A stretch of DNA of 64,000 nucleotides from Hofstenia miamia (Eukaryota; Xenacoelomorpha; Acoela): the NCBI GenBank assembly GCA_004352715.1, contig SCFE01000042.1:1313865-1377864 (forward strand), read 5' to 3'. The position numbers were made by a program, and so were the translations under genes. The notes under the pieces are model-generated. The model was given only the letters and a program-made list of their open reading frames with translations, was not told the DNA's origin and did not search any database. Shown here in pieces: positions 42,501-51,900 of this stretch. Position 1 is the first letter of the stretch. Each line of letters starts with the position of its first letter.

Positions 42501-45500
42501 TACCCTTTGATAAATCTTAACCCTAACATTATGCTACCAAATTACCTTAGAGATTGATAGGTAAAGGTCCGTTCACAAATTATTTTTCTAACTTAGTTCT
42601 AATGAAAGAAGTTCGACATCAACACATTTGCGCTCTGCTTAAACAAGCAGAAACTCATAGCAATAATCTTTCAGCAGATATCTTGCATAATGCCGATCTT
42701 ACGAAGACTTTCTCCCACGAGCATCAACAGAGATTTTGGGAATGGCGTGTTCGACTTCTTGCAAAAATGAAAGTCTGTATTGAATTAGCAAGTATTTCTG
42801 CATTTAAATACCACGAAAGTGTTTCTTTGTTTTAGGAATTCCTGATCCTCCTGCAGCTGTCAATGTAGTAGTTACTTCGCCAACTTCTATCAAAGTAAGC
42901 ATATCACCTCCCAAAAACTGCAATGGATCAATTGCTACTCGTTACAAAAGTAAGAACTTTAATAGATTCTAAATTACATAATTATTTTACAATATTAGTG
43001 CCGGATCTAGAATTCTTAATGGGTTTCGAAACCTAAGATTGTGTAGAATAAGCTTCTACCTCAATCAAATAGAAAATACCTTTAATTTTGAGCCGTCCAT
43101 AATGACCCCATCTTCCGACGAGAATGGAGTTCCTTATACTTCTTGCAATAGTGAAACACAGACTGCATTGCTGTACTTGCTGATGAATTGTTCACTCTAT
43201 TTCTTGATATCGGATTTCTGAGATTTCTGACACAGTAAAACTTCGAAACTATAAATTAGCATCAAGCAGATGACTTGACGTAGTTCTCAAATTTTCGGTT
43301 AGAAAGCAACTTCTGCATGAGAAGGCAGAAGTTCAATTATGCAGCTTCAAACTTGAAAATGATGCCTCCAGATTACGGATACCATGAAAAATTTTCCAAT
43401 ATTCGCAGACTGCATATTGATAATCATTGTCCACCACGATTTTATTAGCATTTGAAACTCAGCAATTGTAGTTCATGAATAAAAACAATATATATATATA
43501 TATATGAGTTTTTGCACAATTTCACGCAAGAATTTGTTTTCAGTAGTTATTTATTGTTGGTATTGAGCCATTGCGAAAATTTTTTCTGAAATGTTTAAAC
43601 TTTGTGCCTTCAAAGCTTTGAAATTGCGTTTTTCAGTTTACATTTTCTTTGCTTTTTACTTGGTTATTCGAATCGATTTGCTAGTTGCACCCAATATATA
43701 TATAGAGAGAGAGAGAAAGAAAGAAATGAAATTTTCTTGTATCTTGCTTGATGAAAAATATGAATTTTCAAGTACTTATATACAATGTCATATTTATACT
43801 TGTAGCTTGCTTTTTTAGTTATTTGGAGCACTAGACCTGATTTTGAACGAACAGAAGGGGAATATATTCTACTTGATCTTCGAGATCTGACTTTCATAAT
43901 TAAAGGTCTTTCAACAAATATTCCATACTATATTCGAGTAGCTGCTGCCAATATCAAAGGATTTGGATGCATGCAGACGTCTTCCCCAGCTTCTGTTACC
44001 CCAAGCAGTAATTTTTGTAAATTATCTGAGTTAATATTTGGTAGTAATTCTCGTAAATTTTGAATTAGTGTATTTGCAAAGGTGAGATTCTTTGGCTAAA
44101 ATTCAGATTGCATTCGGGCATGTGATTGTGGTTTTCGAATAAATGAAATTTAATTGTTACAGATGAGGCAGAGATTCATGAGAGCAATACAAATTCAGAA
44201 AAGAGGGAAATATTGCCCTCTAATGTATATCAAACCCAAAATGTAATGAGACAACTAGAAATTAACATTATATAATTGTGGAATGTCATATACTCCAGAA
44301 TATATATTAATATACAACAACTTATGTTGTAGCCGTGAACGGTTGGTTCATGTCACAAGAAAACATGGTTACTAATATTGTTAAATGTAGCACATGCAAA
44401 GATTCTATTGCCAAGGAATCGAAATACTTTACCTGTTTTTANTCCAATTATTTTATATGCCTGCGAAGTATGGGTTCCTGGACTGGAAAAAAGACTTTGT
44501 TCAAAACTTAGAAAATGCATCAAGTTTTTCTCTATTGTTGCACATGTTGACAAGATTTACTTAATAAATATGATGAATCAGTTATTCTATACAAGATTCA
44601 TGAAAACAGTTTTAAAAATTCAAAGTGACGTGAAGCATCCAATGTATCATAAGTTCCAAGAAATACGCCCAGCGCGAACTTCCCGGCACGTGGTATCCCT
44701 TCCTTCAGGCCGCACTGAGTTATATAAAAGGACATTTTACCATGCAGCCTGTAAATATCTGTATGATGGCTCTTATCCATGTTTTCTATAACAAACATTA
44801 TTTGTGTCTAGTATTCCTATTTATTGTACACGTACAGTACAGGAATAAAAGCGTTACAAATAAAAATAATATATTAAATGTGCGGTAAATTCCGTATTAG
44901 CAAAAATGCTTAACTTAGGCATTTTTATCTGCTTTTTTCAATATTGCTATTTTTTAAGTTTATTGATTAGACCTATATTATACTTTTCACTAAAGTCTAC
45001 ATCATCATGTTAGTAATTCAAAAACGTGCTACACGCATTACATTTCTTAACAATGAGTGACATGAATTTTGCGAAAAAAATAGCCAAACAGCTTTCTTTA
45101 ACTAAGCAACCTTCATTTAACGTTCAGATACTTAGTAATAAACTATTCTCGACAAATGAAAATTCTCAGTCATTTAAGCAAAGGCTCAAATTTGAGTATG
45201 GAAAAGGATTTAACTCCTAAGTAGCATAAGTTCGTAACGCGCGACTTTTGTCATTTTCAAATCGAGCAAATGTATTATCCATTTTGAGATTTTAGAAATT
45301 TTCATCAATTCAATCCATTTTTAACTAACGCCTTTATAAAAATTATGCTTTTAATAAGCTAACGTTAAATAATTATATTTCTTTGCTAATTTATCCTTAG
45401 ACGCTAAATTTATTGTTTTATAAATTTGTAAGATTATTGTAATTGAATTTGTTATTATTTGATATTTAGTATTTAACTGTATAAAAACAATGTTTAATTC

Positions 45501-48500
45501 AAAAACAAACAATTTATTCCATAATTTACAAACGCTACCTGGCCACTGTTCTTTTTTCTTTACCATTGCCCGCTCGTAACCGTAATAATTATACACTACC
45601 CGCAATATTCTACTACCAATTTTTCAAAATCTGTCATGGTTTCACCTACAGCACGGGAACATTTAAAATCGTGCACGTGGGCGGGACTCAAATATTTTTT
45701 CTTCAGAACAAAATATTTCAAGGTAGTTGTTGCTCCCATGGGCATTAGACCGCCTCATTATCTTAACACTAGTTGTATAAATAATTTGAATATTTTTTTT
45801 GGAAAAATCGGATTTCTCATTGGAAAAAATCATATTTGCATGGACTTCAGGCACTAGAATAGGTTTTAGCACAAACCTTCATCATTGCAAGATCGGGCCC
45901 ACCTCCATAGATGTGTTCATGTAAAATCCTTCAATATTTCTTAACAGGCTTGGATAAAATTGCTCAAATATGTGGACAAATCGAATTGTTATATTTAAGT
46001 AATATTATTTGAATTAAGGATGGAAAATCTGCATGATGTATTTCTTCTCAAAATATATAGAAATTGTAAAATGAATCTAATTAAGTAGTTGTATTACTTT
46101 TACTATATCGACTTATTCAGATTCAGACTAATATTGAGTAGCTGAAATACAGTTGTATGCACGGTGGATAATCGATAAAAGCTTGAAATTAACAGAATTA
46201 CCACCTAATTGAAGAACTATTCACAATAATTAGTTATTTAACAGCGTGATAGGTCTGCTAAGGCAACTCAACCGGGCCGAATACGTACGATAAATAAAAA
46301 TTTCCCCTGTTAAGCTTAATCGGCATTCTTTCATGCTATTAAGATTCAGTGTTATTTCTTATATACAGCACCTAAGAATATGCATAAGTATACAGGAGAG
46401 GGATGCGACTTTCGAGTCATAAACTGGATAGTTTTTTACTGGTATCCGTAATAATTATACCAGCTGTTAAACCGTACCCGGACAACCCTAATTTCAATAA
46501 CTATAATATACACTACAGAAATTGCAACAAGAATTTTGAAATTAGTTCTACGCTTTTTACAAACATTTTTGCCTGCTAAATTTAGCACAAAAGAGGATGG
46601 CATGGACTGTGAAATATCCATAGTGTTGTTTTTTAATACATGATTTTTTTCTATCTGTTTCGAAAGTGGGCGTTGCTTGTGGTTATGATTAACAACATTT
46701 TTCCTTGACCCTATGAAAACTTTTAAATCTATTAATAGAAATGCTAATAAATTCGTATACATGCTCTTATAGATAGGTTTGTTTTGGTAGAGGAATACAT
46801 TTCATAATCCCTAAATTACTAAGTGTGCTAAAAACAGATTTGCATTCCAGAATTCTAACTTTTTTACAAAAAACACTTTGAAACTTTGGAGCATATTTCT
46901 TACATTATTATTAAATAATTATTAATTCTTATTGAGACTGAAACCTTAACGTTATAGCAGTTCCGTTAATGTAGATATTACGCTTGGAACCTGTAAGTTG
47001 AACTATCCATTTATTTTAATTGAGTTAATGTAGAAAACCTTCGTAAAATGTCCATTTCATCTGTCCAATGAAAGACAAAACATGTTCTATTCTTTTAAGT
47101 ATACATTCGATTATAGCTGCAGAAATAGAAATAAAATAGTTTACAAGGTTCGTTAGAACTTCAAATTCATTCGCCCTCTAGCCGTTGATGAATTTATATC
47201 AGCCAAATAGTTTTTACGAAATCCATGAAAATGGGAAACCTACAATAATTACAGCCAAGGCTCACATAAGGCATTTCTTTGAATCTTTAGCATCTGAATT
47301 TTCAGGCATTAGATAGCCTTAAATGCGAAAGCAATCCACTTCATAAAAAATGTGTATGTTTGTCTTAATTCATATATCATTGCCTTATTTTAAATAATCT
47401 TTATATGAAACTTTAGCTTGGAGGGATGTTTGTAATGCACCGTTAAGATGTACTGGAAGAAAGGCAACAGATCTTTCACTCATCTGTGAACAGCTTCGCA
47501 TGCTTTGTCTGGGGAACTATAAAACTGAAACCGGAAGGAAATCACGAGGAGCCAAATTTATAAAGAGTTTATCTCAGTATGCACCGATTTGCCTTTTGTT
47601 TTACTAAATATCATTTAGAGGTGTCTATTTGTCTGCTGTTTTATACACAAGCGATGAGCGGGTAATCCTAACAACTGACGATCTCGTCCCTACGGTTGAA
47701 GTAGATGAAGGCTGTCCTAGTAACATATCGCATGATTTTCATTGGTTTTTGAAGGTAATATTGAACTAAATTTTTCTGCAAAATCTACATTTGCAATATA
47801 ATACTTTTCCCTGGAAGCATTCACTTCTTAAAAACCTATTAGTGTTTTCATTAATTTTGTGAATGGCTATTGTTGATTGTCATAATTTTCTGCTTTAATT
47901 CAAAATAATTAAATTTAAAGAATACCCTCTTGAAGCCCAGACCTCCCCAACTAAGGGCTACACTTTCAAATTGGCATATTTTCTGTAAACACAATTAATC
48001 AATGCGCACAAACTGTTCCGAAATATAAATTGAGTTTGGCAAAAATTATTTCATTGGAGATACATCGATTATTGTGAACATTTATGTGCAAAAACAAGAT
48101 AAGTAATTATTATTAAATCATTTGTATAAAAACAGCTCTATAGATTTTCCTCGCTATGAGTAATCTTGGGAATTTTTAACATACCTCCATTAAATTTTGA
48201 GGAATTCTAAGACGGATAAGAAAATGAAAAATAAAGTACACTTAAAAAATTAATTAGTATTGTCTAAAATATTAGAAGTACATATTTGTTACTTTTAAAA
48301 CTTAGTATTTTATATTCTATCATCCTTAGTGAAATGATGAATCAATATATTTTTAAAATCGATTTAGGTTTCTAATATTTGGGAAGAGTTAAACATATTT
48401 TATCAAGAGTTGGATCAAAATTCAACAAACTCTAGTATTGCATTTCGTGCACGACTTTTGCAAGCGGCATTAAATCTTCAAAGCTTGTTATGCACTCAAG

Positions 48501-48883
48501 AAATCGGACAGTTGTACCACAGAGTCCTTCGAGATAATCACGGAAACATATTATTCGTTTTACTCACGCAGGTTTCTAACAAAACTTAATAAGAGATGCA
48601 TTTTTATCACTTATTTATAGATAAATCAACCAAAAATTCCCTCTGGTTCCGGTACTAAGCTCTCTTCAATTGCGAAGGCTATAAGTAAACGAAGAGCTAA
48701 GCTAGAAAATTTTTCAGGGCTAGGGCACCATAGCTCAGGAAATGAATCATCACAAAATTCAGGCATTGAAGAGTTCTCAGCAATGGACATGCTGTTTCTT
48801 GATTTAGAGGTAACATATCAAGACAAGATTTACTGTTTTGTTCGTTGTGGCTGATTCTTTATGATTACCTTTGATATTCAGAA

Positions 48884-48922
<39 letters not shown>

Positions 48923-51900
48923 GTATATGTATATATATATATATGTATTTACACACGTTTGAATCAATTCTTAAAAATAGCTAAGTTCAATTTTATTAAA
49001 CCGCGCAAGCTTTGATAGAAATTTATTATGCTGAGATTTATCTTTGATACTAAACTAAAGAGTACATATTCGTTGGTCATCTAAAATCGGAAATGTATTT
49101 GCGAAAAAATTTTTTAATGCCACCAAAATGCAATATCTTAGAAGTTTTAGTCATCACATTCAGGTGGCTTTACAAAAGTTTTGAACAATAGACTCAGAAT
49201 AATTTGAGGATCATTCTTTCTTTATAGCCTCCAAGTTTTCAGCTGATTCAACTGTGAACTTTAGAAATAAAATTATTTTAGCCTCTTAAATAAAAAATTC
49301 AATATAGGGAGATGGAATTTTCCTGTGTTACTTACTGAATTTCTAGATTTGCAACAGTAACGTGATTTTTAATCTGAAACGGTAAATGCTAATAAATTTA
49401 TAGTATGTTTATGACAACTTGATAGATTCGCTTAAAATGTACTGTTATAAGGCGTTATATAGCCACTTTGTAAATAAAATTTTTCAAAATATATTTAAAA
49501 GCATACTCTTATTAACTATATTGCGTGGATTTGTGAGAATTGCTTAGTTTAAAGGAATTTGCGATGAAGAGCTTGATCTTTTTTGTTTAGGAACTTGTTA
49601 GATTTCAACAATGTCAACAAAAACCAGTGCGCACTGGGCTTTATCTAGCTCTTTTGAAGGCTGAATCATCAATTAACAATCTTAATGTTCAATTGCCTTA
49701 TTCCTGCCCCAACATGCTTCCTTGTGTTCGAATCCGGGATCTTAATCACGTATCAAGGTATGAATTTGTAAAGAAATTGCATGGAAAAATTTAGGAATAG
49801 AATATACATGTATATTGAAACATTATTAGATAATAATTGCAAAATTCATATGATCAAGGTTTTAAGCTTAGGACTACCAAATTATTATTATTGCGATACT
49901 AGAGATTAAGTAGTAATATTTGGCAATAAGTGGATATTTTCCTTGGAATTCCAAATGACTAGACTATAATGAAGGGTACAAAACTTACAACTAAGTAAGT
50001 GGTGAACCCTGAAAGTGCAAAAATATTTTATATCAAATGGACAATGATTTTAGAGATGAATGGAGTTGGCTAGTAGATGGCCGATCTACTCTCGGTGATT
50101 TAAATCAAATACAGAGAGCATTCAGATTACAGCTGGCCATCGCTGTTGGTAAACTCTTTCGGAAGATGTCTCTGAAAGATGATCAATGGAGTTATCGTCT
50201 GTATACTCATGAAATCATCGGTTAACTTTTTGAAATAATCTTGTTGAAACTTAAGAATAATTTATTCAATTTATATATGTCTTGTTCTATTTGTGCTATG
50301 TACCACATCCGTCTATAAGTTTTGCCTTGGGGGAATTGTGGACATGCCGAGGGGAAGAGGGTTAAAATATGTTACAGCTAATGTTTTACATTGTTTGCAG
50401 CGAATTCTATAAACGTGTAAATCGCTATAAATAATATTTTCCAACAAACATGAAATAAATATAGTCATTATTGGTTAAAATGAATTCGGTTGCAGAAAAA
50501 TAATAGTTAAACCCCCGTTTGCACTGCATTATAAAAACCCATTATAATTCAATAAAAGCATATATATATATAGTTAAGAAAGGGGGATCTGTATATGGAG
50601 TTATCTCAAAATTTTCATGTTTTCATTCATTTTTAATAATTTCCTATTGGTTTTGATATCAAAAAATAAATGTGTTTTTGTTGATGCAAATATTTGAATA
50701 AAAAATAATAAAATTTGTAAAACTATAGTTAAAATTCTGTAAAGTCAAAGATGTGTAAATACACTTTTTTCACATCAAAATCAATAGAAATAAAGATATT
50801 TATGACATCTATCTAGTAAAACCGCAATGAAATGCCTTTTCCAGAATGTGCACTAGAGTACTGGGCAGAAGTATACTTGGGTTGTATCATTTCGTTGAGG
50901 GCCAGATATTTTATTAGATATATAAAATGCTACCTACTAAATAAACTTATGAAAAAGCGCAGAAGGATGCCGAGAAATACCTTTCTTTAAATTGACGTTA
51001 TTGTTTCGCTGGGATATCTGATACATCGGCAGGCTTCATATGGGGTGACATCTTTGGACCCACAACTCCACAATCCACTCCACAAGAAATTTCTACAAAT
51101 CCACCCCATAATTTTTTTGATAATTCAGTCAAATGTTTCACTACAATCATTTTTTAGACTCAGAGGATTTTATGTATATTTTAATATGCAGAATTAACAT
51201 AGAAAAAGTTATAAGTAAATTTTACAACTTAATCACTATCTTCATCATAGTTATATTCAGTAATGCAATTTCTTAAAGTTTATGATTTGATAATGTTTAG
51301 AATTATTTAGGTTGGCTATAAAAATTGCCACCCCACAATTTCCCACAGGAATTCCCGTAACCTAGAATCTCATCCCACACTGACGTTGAGGATTTCAGCA
51401 GTAGCCGGCTAGGGCTGTTTCGTTCAAGTCACGATCAGCTGCGGCCACTTTAAATATCACGGGCGTTGATAGCACAACATTATTATTTATATTTGAATGA
51501 CACAGCTTATTGAGTGCACAACTTATGTATGTGTAAATTGTTGTATTAAATAATGCTAGTATTGCTTGTATCAACAGGAATGAAGACAAAAAAACAAGCT
51601 AGGAATTAGTTTTTTTCATTGACGCATGTTTGCGATATTCAAAACCGTTTTTAACATTTGTATCTGAAGCAGACTTGATTTATTTAACCAAAGGTTTTAT
51701 GTATAAGAGCATAGGTAACAATCACTTTTGAATATGGAAGTGTTGAGAAGCCTACGCTAACGCATTTGAGTTTGAGTTGGGTATTTCTAAGAACGCGAGG
51801 ATGTCAATGTCTGTGAAAGCGTATATGTGGTTGAACGTTGGAGATGCATGATGCGAGTGCTTGGGCTATGTTTTCAAATCAGTAAGAATATCTATTGCAT

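Noticed and set aside
42554-42596. Upstream part of the frame containing exon 8
   Set aside because: Precedes the acceptor ttctaacttag; the family sequence and splice phase begin at 42597.
43591-43818. 75-residue ORF leading to exon 10
   Set aside because: Low-complexity reading of intron sequence including the GA run. The acceptor and FN3 frame start at 43819.
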